From: Pegoplata infirma
Lineage: Eukaryota; Arthropoda; Insecta; Diptera; Anthomyiidae
Assembly (NCBI GenBank): GCA_963921195.1
Contig: OY992540.1
Location: 197,208,328 to 197,272,327, forward strand
Reading direction: 5' to 3'
Length of the DNA stretch: 64,000 bases
Below are positions 36,940 through 47,563 of the stretch, piece by piece. Every line of letters starts with the position of its first letter. Within the stretch, counting starts at the first letter, position 1. The notes below the pieces were generated by a model, which saw only the letters and a list, made by a program, of their open reading frames with translations, had not been told where the DNA came from and searched no databases. The position numbers were made by a program, and so were the translations under genes.

Positions 36940-37910
36940 CGTGTCTGTCATGACTTTCACATCCACGTGAAAGTGAAACATTTCCGAATATTTTGGTGTC
37001 CTGGGTTTCACTTCCGAATTTTTTTTTCGTTTTACTTTCGTGTGCAAAAAGCAAACTGAAAGTAATTAGAATGGACTTTTTCCCCTATAAATATTAACTT
37101 AAAAATAAAAAACCCATGTTTAATTTATAATTTGATATATATTCTTTTTATTTTCATTAAAAAATCAACATTTTGTTAAGACTAAACATATGTAAAAATT
37201 ATTTTAAAAACACTCCATAATTTATCGAAATTTTGTTCGGAAGTTGCGCAAAAACAACAACAAAAGTATACAAATTAAAAAAATCACATATTTCAATAAC
37301 TACATGTTTTCCCGGCTGAGAAATACTTTCAAAAGAAAGAGCACAAAATTTTATATTTTTTAATGCACAACACTTTGAGTTTAACTCACTTAAAATACTT
37401 AAAAATTGTAAAAATAAATTAATTATAAAATTTTACAAAATTCAACATGGCGTTGTTTATCTTCGAAAAATTTTCAATAAATGGTGATGCCAATCCATGG
37501 TGTTGCCAGTTATTATTCCTATTAAAAAGTACTACATTTTACAACTGGGGTTTATTACCATATGTTCATAGAATTATCAAGATGCGAAACATTGTTGAGT
37601 TTAAGGTACATAAGAGTAATTTATTCAACTCATATTCGTGAATATATATTATTTAATGAGAAATTCAATGATAAATTGTTGTTAATTATATATTTTTGTT
37701 TAAAAATTGTGCAAAACTTTTTTATTTATTTATTTTATTTAATTTTATTTATTTTTAAACAAAAGCCCGTGTTTCGCATCTAGCATATCTTAGTAAAATT
37801 TTTCGAACATATAATTAAGAAATATGTGATTTGGAAACACCAAATCTTTTTTTATGTGATTCGAAAATTTTCGCTCTAATTGAAAACGTTCTGAAGTCAT
37901 GACAGACACG
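36940..37910. mobile_element. TIR element (TIR CGTGTCTGTCATGACTT, TSD ATT) in LINE ORF2
   Basis: 971 bp with perfect 17-bp inverted ends CGTGTCTGTCATGACTT / AAGTCATGACAGACACG. Flanked by ATT on both sides (36937-36939, 37911-37913). The interior is AT-rich with no transposase. The open frame at 37447-37641 has no recognisable domain. A 3-bp non-TWA duplication with these ends does not match a superfamily I can name. Confidence 0.85.
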
Positions 37911-37928
37911 ATTATGTAAATTAATAAA

Positions 37929-39157
37929 TATTTTGTGAGGATGTTTATTCTGGCTCGAGGTCATTATTTTCTTTACTAATTAAAACCATGATATTCTCAT
38001 AGTATAATTTTCAAGAAAATTATTTTTTGTTTTAAATTTATTTATGTTGGTAATTTTTGCAAGACTTAATCGACACGTGTTTCGGAATTTGTCAAGATTC
38101 CATTGTCAAGATTATTTAGCAAAAATAGAAACGATATACTACAAAGTAGCAAACGAGTCTAATGACAAATCGTTTTTGCACAAACTAAAACATTAATACA
38201 TATTCGACTCTATCCACAATGTGAATTAGAAAGACGAAGAAATTGTACTATGCTAGTAAGTAACAATTGTCAATAACCAACAAAAATATTTAAAACATTT
38301 TACATACGATAGTCTATTGGACTACAACAATATGTTTTTTGTTGCTGTGAATGAAATTATACCATTATTAGGGCTATTCATCACTATGGCGTGCCAACCA
38401 TTATGTTCAAATTCTGATTAATTTTTATTAATAAATAAAAATTGTTTTATTCGACCTTTAAAATATTATATTTTGTGAGGATGTTTATTCTGGCTCGAGG
38501 TCATTATTTTCTTTACTAATTAAAACCATGATATTCTCATAGTATAATTTTCAAGAAAATTATTTTTTGTTTTAAATTTATTTATGTTGGTCATTTTTGC
38601 AAGACTTAATCGACACGTGTTTCGGAATTTGTCAAGATTCCATTGTCAAGATTATTTAGCAAAAATAGAAACGATATACTACAAAGTAGCAAACGAGTCT
38701 AATGACAAATCGTTTTTGCACAAACTAAAACATTAATACATATTCGACTCTATCCACAATGTGAATTAGAAAGACGAAGAAATTGTACTATGCTAGTAAG
38801 TAACAATTGTCAATAACCAACAAAAATATTTAAAACATTTTACATACGATAGTCCATTGGACTACAACAATATGTTTTTTGTTGCTGTGAATGAAATTAT
38901 ACCATTATTAGGGCTATTCATCACTATGGCGTGCCAACCATTATGTTCACGTGTCGATTAAGTCTGGCAAAAATGACCAACATAAATAAATTTAAAACAA
39001 AAAATAATTTTCTTGAAAATTATACTATGAGAATATCATGGTTTTAATTAGTAAAGAAAATAATGACCTCGAGCCAGAATAAACATCCTCACAAAATATA
39101 ATATTTTAAAGGTCGAATAAAACAATTTTTATTTATTAATAAAAATTAATCAGAATT
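37929..39157 (-). mobile_element. Penelope-like non-autonomous element (direct plus inverted repeats, TSD TGTAAATTAATAAA)
   Basis: 1,229 bp flanked by the perfect 14-bp duplication TGTAAATTAATAAA (37915-37928, 39158-39171). A unit of about 540 bp occurs twice directly (37930-38412 truncated, and 38413-38948). Then the first about 209 bp of the unit appear inverted (38949-39157), beginning at the hammerhead cleavage point. Tandem partial copies plus an inverted terminal piece and variable TSDs are typical of Penelope-like elements. No RT or GIY-YIG frame is present. Confidence 0.7.
38060..38120 (-). ncRNA. Hammerhead-like fold with decayed core (copy 1 of 2)
   Basis: Minus strand: stem I TAATC/GATTA, an 8-nt core TTGACAAT in place of CUGANGA, stem II GGAAT/ATTCC with CTTGACAA loop, GAAA (38080-38083), a short ACAC/GTGT stem III and the GTC cleavage triplet (38072-38074). 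The architecture is intact but the first catalytic box is altered, so activity is doubtful. An identical copy lies about 541 bp downstream near 38601-38661. Confidence 0.5.
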
Positions 39158-39171
39158 TGTAAATTAATAAA

Positions 39172-39458
39172 AGAATATTTAAAATTCTTTTTTGATAACA
39201 CCTTCTTCACTCCTAAAACACATCCACCAATAGCTCTACCATAATTACTAACTCTTGTAGCAGGTGTCCAAAATAATTCATATCCACATAGATATTTATT
39301 AAAATTTAAAGATTTTTCATGATTTAAATGAGTTTCAAGAAATACGAAAATATCAAATGACTTTATATAATTAAAAAAATCAACATTTAGAACTTTATTT
39401 TCAAGGCCGTGTATATTGTATGACAAAATATTAAGGTTTAAAAAAGTTGCAGAATTAG
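39172..39458 (-). pseudogene. LINE ORF2, N-terminal endonuclease fragment (same gene)
   Basis: The minus strand encodes LNILSYNIHGLENK, FDIFVFLETHL, YELFWTPATRVSNYGRAIGG and ends KYSFINL. The SYNIHG and LETHL motifs are the first two conserved blocks of LINE AP-endonucleases. It is the missing 5' part of the ORF at 33979-36939, separated by the insertions at 36940-37910 and 37929-39157. If each insertion plus one copy of its duplication is disregarded, the frame runs on without a shift, so the ORF was intact when it was hit. Confidence 0.85.
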
Positions 39459-40299
39459 ATTTTTAAGTTTTAAAATTTAAATCTCATTTTTGAAAATGTT
39501 TGTACTCTTCGATTTTTTTGAAATTTTTTTGTGTAAAACTTCTATCAATTCTAAAAATTTTTTGCCCAGGAGGATCGTGGGATAACGATTATTACTATTT
39601 TTTAAAATTTTTTGAAGAAATTTTTAGAAGACCGAACCCCATTAATTTTTACATCTTAACATTTCTTTGGAACAAACTAATACCCTATCTCCAATTTCTA
39701 AGGGGGCTCCTACACAAAACGATATTTTAAAAAATTTGTTCCAACTGCTCTATGTCGGTCTTCTAAATGAACCCTCTATGACGCACCATTGGAGCAGTAG
39801 AAATGATTTTAAGATTGGAAAATTACAATAAAATTTTTTCAAAAAATTTAAAAAAATAGTAATAATCGTTATCCCACGATCCTCCTGGGCAAAAAATTTG
39901 TAGAATTGATAGAAATTTTACACAATAAAATTTCAAAAAAATCGAAGAGTACAAACATTTTCAAAAATGAGATTTAAATTTTAAAACTTAAAAATCGCAT
40001 ACTAGAGCGCTTTTAAGAATTTTTTAGGATTTTTTTTTAAAAAGTACGTAAAAAAACAAAAATTTTGAAAAAAACAATTTGAAATTTGGACCATTATTGA
40101 AGAAGTTATGATTAAAAGAAATTTGAATAAAGGAACAAACTACCAATTTTTAAAAATTCGAAATCTTTTGAACGGGTCATCAAAAAAATCTGAAAATTTA
40201 CCACGAAGGAGTTTTCGAAGGGTACCAAAAACTGTTAACAAATTAGGAAAATCTAAAAACAAAATTTTTCAAAGTGTCCGATTTGACATGGAATGCCCC

Positions 40300-40392
40300 A
40301 TATATACTTAATGGGGTCTCCGACCAATATTTCGATGCGTTACAAACGGAATGACAAATTAAGTATACCCCCAAACTATGGTTTGAGGGCAA
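40300..40392 (+). mobile_element. Mini-me-type element B, right part (3' end)
   Basis: Resumes with ATATATACTTAATGGGGTCT, CCAATATTTCGATGCGTTAC, then a decayed hairpin (TATACCCCCAAACTATGG...GAGGGC). Continuation of 33068-33508. Confidence 0.85.
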
Positions 40393-40759
40393 AAAAATTG
40401 ATGAAAAAAATATGATAAAAAAAAATTATGAAAAAAAATTTTAATGAAAACAAAATTTATGAAAAAAAATTGATGAAAAAAAAAGTTTGATGAAAAAAAA
40501 AATATTTGATGAAAAAAAAAATTTGATGGAAAAACAAATTTGATGAAAAAAAAATTGATGAAAACAAAAAAAAATTATGAAAAAAAATTAATAAAAACAA
40601 AAATAAACAAAAAAAAAATTTAATGAAAAAAATGGATGAAAAAAAATTGCATAAAAAAAAAATTTATGAAAAAAAAAGTTTGATGAAAAAAAAAAAAAAT
40701 TTATAAAAAAAACAAAATTGATGAAAAAAAAAGTTTGATGAAAAAAAAATTGATTAAAA
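40393..40759. repeat. A-rich tract (GATGAAAAAAAA), EF core
   Basis: Low-complexity core of the EF repeat whose F block is at 32485 and E block at 41878. It is interrupted by two mini-me insertions. Confidence 0.8.
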
Positions 40760-41797
40760 AACTAGTAAAAAAATTAAATTCGACTTTGCCGAATCTATGA
40801 ATACCCTCCACAATGCATTTTTTTTAAAGGGTAGTACATTTTTTAACGTGAAAAAATTAACAATTTTGATTAGAAATATTTTATTTTTAGTAAAAAACTC
40901 TTTTTTTTGTCATTTTTTAAAAAAGAAAAATTCCTAATTTTTTTTTTTGAGTGTAAAATTTTTTCGAGTGTAATGTTTTTTTACTGTAAAAATATTTCTG
41001 AGTGAATGCACGTACGTATGTACACAAAATATTGTCATTTTTGTAAAAAAAAAAAAAAAAAAATTTTTTTTGTGTAAATTTTTTTTGAGTGTAAATTTTT
41101 TTTTGAGTGTAAAATTTTTTTTGAGTGTAAAATTTTTTTGGAGTGTAATTTTTAAGTTACCAATGCTTTTAAAACTAAACAAGTTTAAAAAGCATTGCTT
41201 TAAAATTAAACAAGTTTGAAAAGCATTGTTTAGTTACCACCAATGCTTTTAAAACTTGTTAAAACACGTGGCATTTTAGATGAAACTAATCTGAAATTCA
41301 GGGTTTTGCTTATAACTTTTGAACCACTGGACCGATTGAGCTGAAATTTAATACCAAACAGACCCGGGGAACGGCAAAGATACATGCCAAGTTTCAGTAG
41401 TCTCATTATTGTCTTTCGAAAGTCATAGTGCTTTTTATCTCGTAAATTCGCGAAACACCCTTGCCGAAATTTACTCTTTTGCTCATAACTTTTGAACCAC
41501 TGGACCGATTTGACTGGATTGCAATACCAACCTGACCAGGTAAATGACAAACATATATGCCAAACTTCAGTAGCCTCTGTAAAGTCTTTCAAAAGTTAGC
41601 GTGTTTTCTACGGACGGACAGACAGACAGACAGACGGACGGACGGACGGACGGACGGACATCGCTAGATCGACTTAAAATCGATCGAGGATCATAAATAT
41701 ATATTCTTTATGGGGTCCTAGACCAATATTTCGAGGTGTTACAAACGGAATGACAAACTTATATATACCCTCTATCACTAGAGTGGAGGGTATAAAA
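40760..41797 (+). mobile_element. Mini-me-type element A, complete copy
   Basis: Begins AACTAGTAAAAAAATTAAAT, contains the AAGCATTGCTTTAAAATTAA region and two TTTTGAACCACTGGACCGAT blocks, GACR units (41612-41659), core, TA run and hairpin (41766-41793). Very similar to the nested copy at 12328-13594, so the two are products of recent activity. Confidence 0.88.
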
Positions 41798-42120
41798 AAT
41801 TTGATTAAAAAAAAAATTGATGAAAAAAAAAATTGATGAAAAAAAAAAAAAATATGATGAAAAAAAAAAATTTTTTTTGTTGAAAAATAATTGTGTTACT
41901 TTTTATTCACCAGCTAGTGAAAAACGGATTTATTCACCACGAGGTGAATTATTATCCAAGTTACAAACCCAAGTTATTAAAATGTTTGGTTTAAAGAAAA
42001 TGAAAATAGTAATTCTTGTTTTCTTTTTCGTTAATTGTTAGCTTATATAGTCAAACTGAGGTGGCGTCCTGCAACTTTTTTAAAATTAGACACCAGCCTA
42101 AAAACATTATCATATTAAAA
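41798..42120 (-). mobile_element. EF repeat, end of core and E block
   Basis: A-rich tail (41798-41877), then the reverse E block: CACCAGCTAGTGAAAAACGG to GACACCAGCCTAAAAACATT near 42107. It closes the EF copy begun at 32485. Confidence 0.75.
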
Positions 42121-42122
42121 AA

Positions 42123-42675
42123 AACAAGTGAGAGTGTTAAATTCGGCTGTGCCGAATCTTTTATACCCTCCAACACGATAAAAAAAAAAAAAAACAGGGG
42201 CTTCTTTTTTTTTTTGGGGGGGGGGGGGGGGTGGGGGTAACGTCGGTGGGAGACAACCTTCCTGGATCCAACTGCAAGACTTTGAACTTCTTTTGGCATA
42301 AAAATGTTTCGTTTGCTAAGCAAAAGTACAAAAAACCTATAAAAAATGCCTTTTTTTTAGAGGTTCGTTTAGTTCTTAAGAGGGGAACTTTTTTCCCCCT
42401 GATCCGATTTTGCCCATGTTCGAACTTAACCAGCCCAATACCATAAGATATATTCGTACCAAATTTCAGGAGTCTAGCTCTTTTACTTTAGACTGTATCG
42501 TGTCTTCCACAGACGGACGGACGGACGGACAGACGGACATCGCTAGAATGTCTTAGAATGGATCACTGATCAATAATATATATACTTTATGGGGTCCTAG
42601 ACCGATATTTCGATGCGTTACACACGGAATGACAAAGTGAGTATACCCTCATACTGTGGTTGGAGGGTATAAAAA
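42123..42675 (+). mobile_element. Mini-me-type element B, complete copy
   Basis: AACAAGTGAGAGTGTTAAAT, the TTCGGCTGTGCCGAA palindrome, a G-run of 17 (about 42217-42233), AGGGGAACTTTTTTCCCCCT, GACG units (42513-42536), core, TA run and hairpin (42641-42671). Confidence 0.87.
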
Positions 42676-42997
42676 TACATTTGCGAATCCCATACAATTT
42701 TGAGCCAGTCTAATGGACATTAACAGCATTTCCTAAGTTTCTAAAGAATTCTGGTAATGGGGAAATGGGAATATCTCCGAAACGGTTGTCAATTCATTTC
42801 TGAAAATTACAAAAAAAAATGTTTGAAAGCAGAAACCAGATAAGTTGGAAGAAATCTTAATAAAGAAACTAGAGTTAACGTAAGTATTTGTTATTTTATT
42901 CATAATGGGGAACATGAAAGGGCCTCGAACTTAAATAATCTCTTTTTCACTGCACAATTGCAAGGTCGAATAATAACTAATTTTCCTTAATATTAAA
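42676..42997. other. Spacer, nothing recognised
   Basis: No gene or repeat supported; the frame at 42733-42915 has no recognisable domain. Confidence 0.4.
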
Positions 42998-44405
42998 ATC
43001 AAGAAGAAAAGTTAAAGTCGCCTTGGCCGAATCTATCTAATACCCTGCAGAGTGCCCTTTTTAAGTGATAGTAAATTTTCTAACGTAAAAAAAAAATTTT
43101 TTGATTAGAAATATTTTATTTTGTGTAAAAAAGTTTTATTTTAAGTAATTTTTGAAAAAAAAAAAATAATTTACTGAATTTTTTTGAGTATAAAATTATT
43201 TTTGAGTGTAAAATTTTTTTCGAGTGTATTTTTTTTAGTGTAAAAATACGTTCTAAAATATTTTTGTTACTTACCAATGTTTTTTAAACATGTTTAACGG
43301 GTTTTCAACGCGTGCACTCAAAAAAATAGCTCTGTTAAATACTCTGTAAAATGACTGTAATCTCAATTAGACAGATATTTCACAAAGTTATCTGTCGAAA
43401 TATAGATTTTAAGAAAATACTTTGTATTTTCTTGTGACCGAAAAACAAAAATTTATCTGTAATTTAACTTTGTAATCTTTATTTTACAGATAATAAACAG
43501 AGTTTTTTGCTAATATATAAATTTTTGAAAAAAGTTTGTTTTTTTCTCGTAACCAAAATACTAAATTTTATCTTTAATTTTACTTACTGCTCTGTAATAC
43601 AGTTTTCAAATAAAAATCTCTCCAAAAAACTTTCAAATATTTCAACCCCTCTTTAAAAAGAGTTTTAAATTATAATAAAAGCTGGTAAATTTTACGAGGA
43701 TGTCGTGTAAAATTGAAGGTACTCCTTAAAAACTCGGAATTTTCACAAAAATAAAAAAATATAATTTGAAAGCATTAAAACGGGCAAATTTAACCGATGG
43801 CATTTCCCAATTGTCAACACAACTTGCACATTAAGGAAGGAGAAATTGATCAGGAACTGACCGTTGTGTAAAAGCCATATCAAGCGCATTAAAAAATATA
43901 TAAAAAAGTCAAGGCATTCTTAAAAGATTTCCCGTTAGTTTTATAAAAGTGTTTATTGGAATGACCCCGCTCAAATGTAGAACTGAAAATGAGAAGTTTA
44001 TAAAAAAAACCGTGAAAACATCTAGTGAGTTTTTAAATAATTTCTTCAAAGTTAAACATTCGCGTGCGAAACATTTAAGCGGGCTCATTTAAATGATGGC
44101 ATTTGCCTTTATTTTGTGTCTAGTTATTACTTATCCATGCTCCTTGTAAAATTCTGGTCGCTTTTATCAATATTTTACAGATAATTCTGTAAATTTACAG
44201 TTTTGTTTTAGCGAAATAATTTTACAGAGTTTTCTTCGTAATATAACAAAAAATCTTGCTGGTATTTTCTGCTGGTTCAGCAGAGTATCTCTGTATTTTA
44301 ACAGAGTGATTATATTGAGTGTGGATTTAAGATGAAGCGAATCTGAAATTTACGGTTTTGCTAATAACTTTTGAACCACTAGACCGATTTGGCTGAAATT
44401 TAAAT
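42998..44405 (+). mobile_element. Mini-me-type element A, diverged, split and 3'-truncated
   Basis: 5' part 42998-43314 (AAGAAGAAAAGTTAAAGTCG, CCTTGGCCGAATCTATC) and continuation 44322-44405 (GGATTTAAGATGAAGCGAAT through TTTTGAACCACTAGACCGAT). Cut by the element at 43315-44321. The GACR, core and hairpin parts are missing. Confidence 0.75.
43315..44321. mobile_element. TIR element with CACTCAAAAAAATAG / CACTCAATATAATC ends, TSD TG
   Basis: 1,007 bp inserted in a mini-me copy. The ends CACTCAA...CTCTGTTAAA-TAC are inverted at the right (GTATTTTAACAGAGTGATTA to TTGAGTG). Flanked by TG (43313-43314, 44322-44323). The CACTCAA terminus and 2-bp duplication parallel the element at 19187-19984. Internally, ACTCTGT/ACAGAGT motifs recur in both orientations. 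No transposase. Confidence 0.72.
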
Positions 44406-45100
44406 TTTTTGTTTACAAAAAATTGGTGGTCAAAATAATTGGAGGTAAAGAAATGGGGATTTTATCTACTGTACTTAAAAAATGTTACTGTTTGTTTGTG
44501 TTGTTGGAAATATTATTTGAGCATTGAATAAGAACAACTGGACATTTTTTTGAAATTTTAATGTTTGAACTTGGATAAAATCAGCTCGGAAATATTTTTA
44601 AAAAATGTTCTAAAAAATATCTATAAATAATTTCATTTTCCAGATCGACCCTCGTAGCACATTTTTTATTTACTCAATCTGGACGCTATCAAGCTTAAAT
44701 TAAAGCTTGATAAATTACCTACATAAATTTTTCTATAAAAATACTCGTTTGATAATAATAACGTTTAGTATTGTTAACTTATTCTTTAACAAATTGCATA
44801 TACTATAAAAAAGTTTCCAATGTATTGTCGCCCACTGTATATACTAATATAACTTTTTACTTTTTTTTTTTTAAAATGAAGCTTTTTAAATTGACCTGAT
44901 TATCCTGTTGTCAGCAGACATTTTATTTTTAGATTGTAACATTTCAAAAGTTTAATTTACCAAGTTTTCTATGTCATACTTACCTTTCACGTTTTAAATG
45001 TCATCTTCCTGCTAATATGCCTAAAGGCTTTTTATGATTTCCAATAAACGGAAAACATCATGTGTGTATTTACAGTTACATTGTAAATGCCATTATATAC
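44406..45100. other. AT-rich spacer, nothing recognised
   Basis: No gene or element end supported, other than the unseen 5' boundary of the LINE that follows. Confidence 0.4.
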
Positions 45101-45106
45101 ACTTGA

Positions 45107-47563
45107 ATGGCTTTAGTTAATAAGGGCATAGCAACCCTTTTTCTAACTGAATTCTGCAGTAGCAACAAACTGGTCATCGGAGGCACTATATTCCCTCATA
45201 AGAAAGTTCATAAGGTCACATGGGTATCTCCCGACGGTATTACTGAAAATCAAATAGACCATATCTGCATCGATAAAATGTGGAGAAGTAGTCTTTTGGA
45301 TGTAAGAAATAAACGTAGCGCAGATATTGCATCAGATCATCACCTCGTTATAGCATCAATACGACTTAAGGTTGTCCGTACCGACCAGCGAAATTCAGAA
45401 GCAAACCAGCGCTATAACATCAGCAAACTGAAGCAATCATCAACGAAAGATACATTTTATCAACAACTAAGAACTGCAACCGCACACTTTGAACCCACAA
45501 ACTCTGTAGAAGATAATTGGAACTCAATCAAACAAGCTTACACTACAACGTGTCAACAAGTACTTGGCATTAAACGAGAAACCCGTAAAGAGTGGATAAC
45601 AGACGAAAGCTGGAGTCTGATAGAAAAACGAAGGGGGAAAAAGGCTGACATTAACAGCGCACGCACGCGCTCCTTAAAGGATGCAGCCAGGAGAGAATAT
45701 GCTGACCTCAACAATCAGGTTAAACGGTCGTGCAGAAAAGATAAGCGCAGGTGGATCAACAACATAGCGGATGAAGCACAAGCAGCGGCATCAAGTGGCA
45801 ACCTTAAAGTTTTATATGATTGCAGCAAAAGACTAGTTATGAAAAACAAAACTCCGAATACTCCAATCAAGAATAAGCAAGGACAGCTCCTAACAACCAG
45901 TAGCGAGCAGCTCCAGAGATGGTTTGAACATTTCACAGAAGTCTTCAAAGCACCAGATGATCTCCCGATATCTATAAGTGAAGTACAAAGATCGACAACA
46001 AGCTATAGCCCAATTACACGGATTAACACTAGCTACCCATCACACAGCGAAATTGAACAAGCTATAATTGCAATGAAAAACGGAAAGGCCCCTGGAATTG
46101 ATGGTATAAATATAGAAATAATGACTTCTAATCCCACAGAATCTTCTCAAATACTACATCCCCTCTTCAAGCAAATATGGGAAACGGAAGTGTTTCCATC
46201 TGATTGGATACAAGGTGTTGTAGTCAAAATTCCGAAAAAAGGAAGCCTGAGCGACTGCAACAATTGGCGCGGTATTATGTTGTTGTGCAGCTGCCTTAAA
46301 ATTTTCTGCAAAATCATACTTACCCGAATCGAACTCAAAATCAACGAAACTTTAAGAAAACAACAGGCTGGATTTCGACCCCAAAGAAGCTGCATAGACC
46401 ATATTGCAACATTACGTATTATAATGGAGCAAATAAACGAGATGTGCGAATCTTTACATCTAGTGTTCATTGATTTCGAAAAGGCATTCGATCGCATTAG
46501 ACATGACAGCATTTGGGCTGCAATGCAACACAGAGGAGTCCCATCAAAACTATGCGACCTCATCAGGGCACAGTACACAAATTTCCAATGTCGGGTACGT
46601 CATAACAACCAACTATCAGACGCAATTAAAGTTACATCAGGTGTCCGTCAAGGATGCATTCTATCCCCACTACTCTTTTTAATTGTTATCGACGATGTAT
46701 TGATAAACGCGATCGATAACCATCCTCAGCGCGGTATTATATGGCACCCTATAAAAATGGATCATCTTAACGATCTTGCATACGCCGATGATATTGTTTT
46801 ACTGTCGAATAGAAAAACAGATATGCAGTCGAAAATTGACGATATAGTTAGGATATCTAATCCAGTTGGATTAAAAGTCAATATAGGCAAGACCAAACAT
46901 ATGAACAACAGATCTGAACAGCCAACTTTTAATATTACTGGTCACCCAATAGAAACAGTAAACGAGTTCACTTACCTGGGCAGCCAAATAACACCTGATG
47001 GCGGAGCTCGTGTAGATATTCTACAACGTATTAGAAAGGCAAAAGGAGCGTTTGCAGCATTATATAACGTATGGCGATCGAATCAAATAACTAAAAACAC
47101 CAAAATTCGGTTATTTAACACGAACGTCAAATCCATATTGTTATACGGATGTGAGACATGGCTAACCTCTGTAGACCTCAACAACAAGCTACAATGCTTT
47201 GTAAACAGATGCCTCCGAAATATCCTCCGAATATGGTGGCCAAACAACTGGATCTCCAACGAAGAGTTATACCGCAAATGCAAACAAAAGCGAGTAGATC
47301 TTGAAATCCGAGAACGTAGGTGGAGGTGGATAGGCCACACATTACGAAAACCTGCTGACGATATCGGCCAAGAAGCCCTCGAATGGAACCCCCAAGGCCA
47401 TAGAAGGCGTGGCAGGCCAAGGGGAAGTTGGAGACGCAGCTTGTTAGATGAATTACGGTCCTATAACCAACAGCTCTCATGGCAACAACTAAAATCAATG
47501 GCACACAACCGACAAGAATGGAAGAACTTTGTAATGGCACTATGCGCCCACAATTTGGCGTAA
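45107..47563 (+). CDS. RTE-like LINE ORF2, 5'-truncated, otherwise intact
   Basis: 818 codons without a stop. The N-terminus is the last part of an AP-type endonuclease (FCSSNKLVIGGTIFPHKKVH, WVSPDGITENQIDHICI, SADIASDHHLVIASI). A reverse transcriptase follows: GKAPGIDGINIEIM, VVVKIPKKGSLSDCNNWRGI, QQAGFRPQRSCIDHIATL, LVFIDFEKAFDRIRHDSIW, SGVRQGCILSPLLFLIVIDD, and catalytic LAYADDIVLLS near 46779-46811. The C-terminus ends with RRWRWIGHTLRKPADDI and HRRRGRPRGSWRRSLLDELR, typical of RTE-type LINEs. There is no CCHC knuckle or RNase H. The ATG at 45107 is probably not the native start, since the first half of the endonuclease is missing; insertion-time truncation is likely. The undamaged frame indicates a recent insertion. 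Confidence 0.87.
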   Translation: MALVNKGIATLFLTEFCSSNKLVIGGTIFPHKKVHKVTWVSPDGITENQIDHICIDKMWRSSLLDVRNKRSADIASDHHLVIASIRLKVVRTDQRNSEANQRYNISKLKQSSTKDTFYQQLRTATAHFEPTNSVEDNWNSIKQAYTTTCQQVLGIKRETRKEWITDESWSLIEKRRGKKADINSARTRSLKDAARREYADLNNQVKRSCRKDKRRWINNIADEAQAAASSGNLKVLYDCSKRLVMKNKTPNTPIKNKQGQLLTTSSEQLQRWFEHFTEVFKAPDDLPISISEVQRSTTSYSPITRINTSYPSHSEIEQAIIAMKNGKAPGIDGINIEIMTSNPTESSQILHPLFKQIWETEVFPSDWIQGVVVKIPKKGSLSDCNNWRGIMLLCSCLKIFCKIILTRIELKINETLRKQQAGFRPQRSCIDHIATLRIIMEQINEMCESLHLVFIDFEKAFDRIRHDSIWAAMQHRGVPSKLCDLIRAQYTNFQCRVRHNNQLSDAIKVTSGVRQGCILSPLLFLIVIDDVLINAIDNHPQRGIIWHPIKMDHLNDLAYADDIVLLSNRKTDMQSKIDDIVRISNPVGLKVNIGKTKHMNNRSEQPTFNITGHPIETVNEFTYLGSQITPDGGARVDILQRIRKAKGAFAALYNVWRSNQITKNTKIRLFNTNVKSILLYGCETWLTSVDLNNKLQCFVNRCLRNILRIWWPNNWISNEELYRKCKQKRVDLEIRERRWRWIGHTLRKPADDIGQEALEWNPQGHRRRGRPRGSWRRSLLDELRSYNQQLSWQQLKSMAHNRQEWKNFVMALCAHNLA

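Larger units (their letters stand above)
33830..39458 (-). mobile_element. 5'-truncated LINE with 14-bp TSD, interrupted twice
   Basis: The LINE is bounded by the perfect 14-bp duplication ATTTTTAAGTTTTA at 33816-33829 and 39459-39472. The empty site is preserved in the opposite arm of the host element (near 39985), which confirms the boundaries. Without its two insertions the copy is about 3.4 kb: nearly all of ORF2 and a short AT-rich 3' UTR (33978-33830) ending in AATAAATACTACA, with no long poly(A). ORF1 and the start of ORF2 are missing. Confidence 0.88.
33509..40299. mobile_element. Long-TIR element (TIR GGGGCATTCCATGTSAAATC), carrying nested insertions
   Basis: The left arm starts GGGGCATTCCATGTGAAATC; the right end on the minus strand starts GGGGCATTCCATGTCAAATC. 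After removing the LINE (33830-39458) and its TSD, the two arms match for roughly 460 bp, around a centre (39610-39850) that contains repeat C sequence. The native element is thus about 1.15 kb. It sits in the TA run of a mini-me copy; comparison with other copies suggests about 4 bp of AT duplicated. No transposase. Confidence 0.8.

Noticed and set aside
37447..37783. Two overlapping ORFs inside the TIR element at 36940-37910
   Set aside because: AT-driven, no domain, no resemblance to a transposase.
42217..42240. G-quadruplex regulatory site at the G-run
   Set aside because: The homopolymer of about 17 G sits at the same place in a mini-me B copy at 27999-28016, so it is element sequence with slippage; nothing shows a regulatory role.
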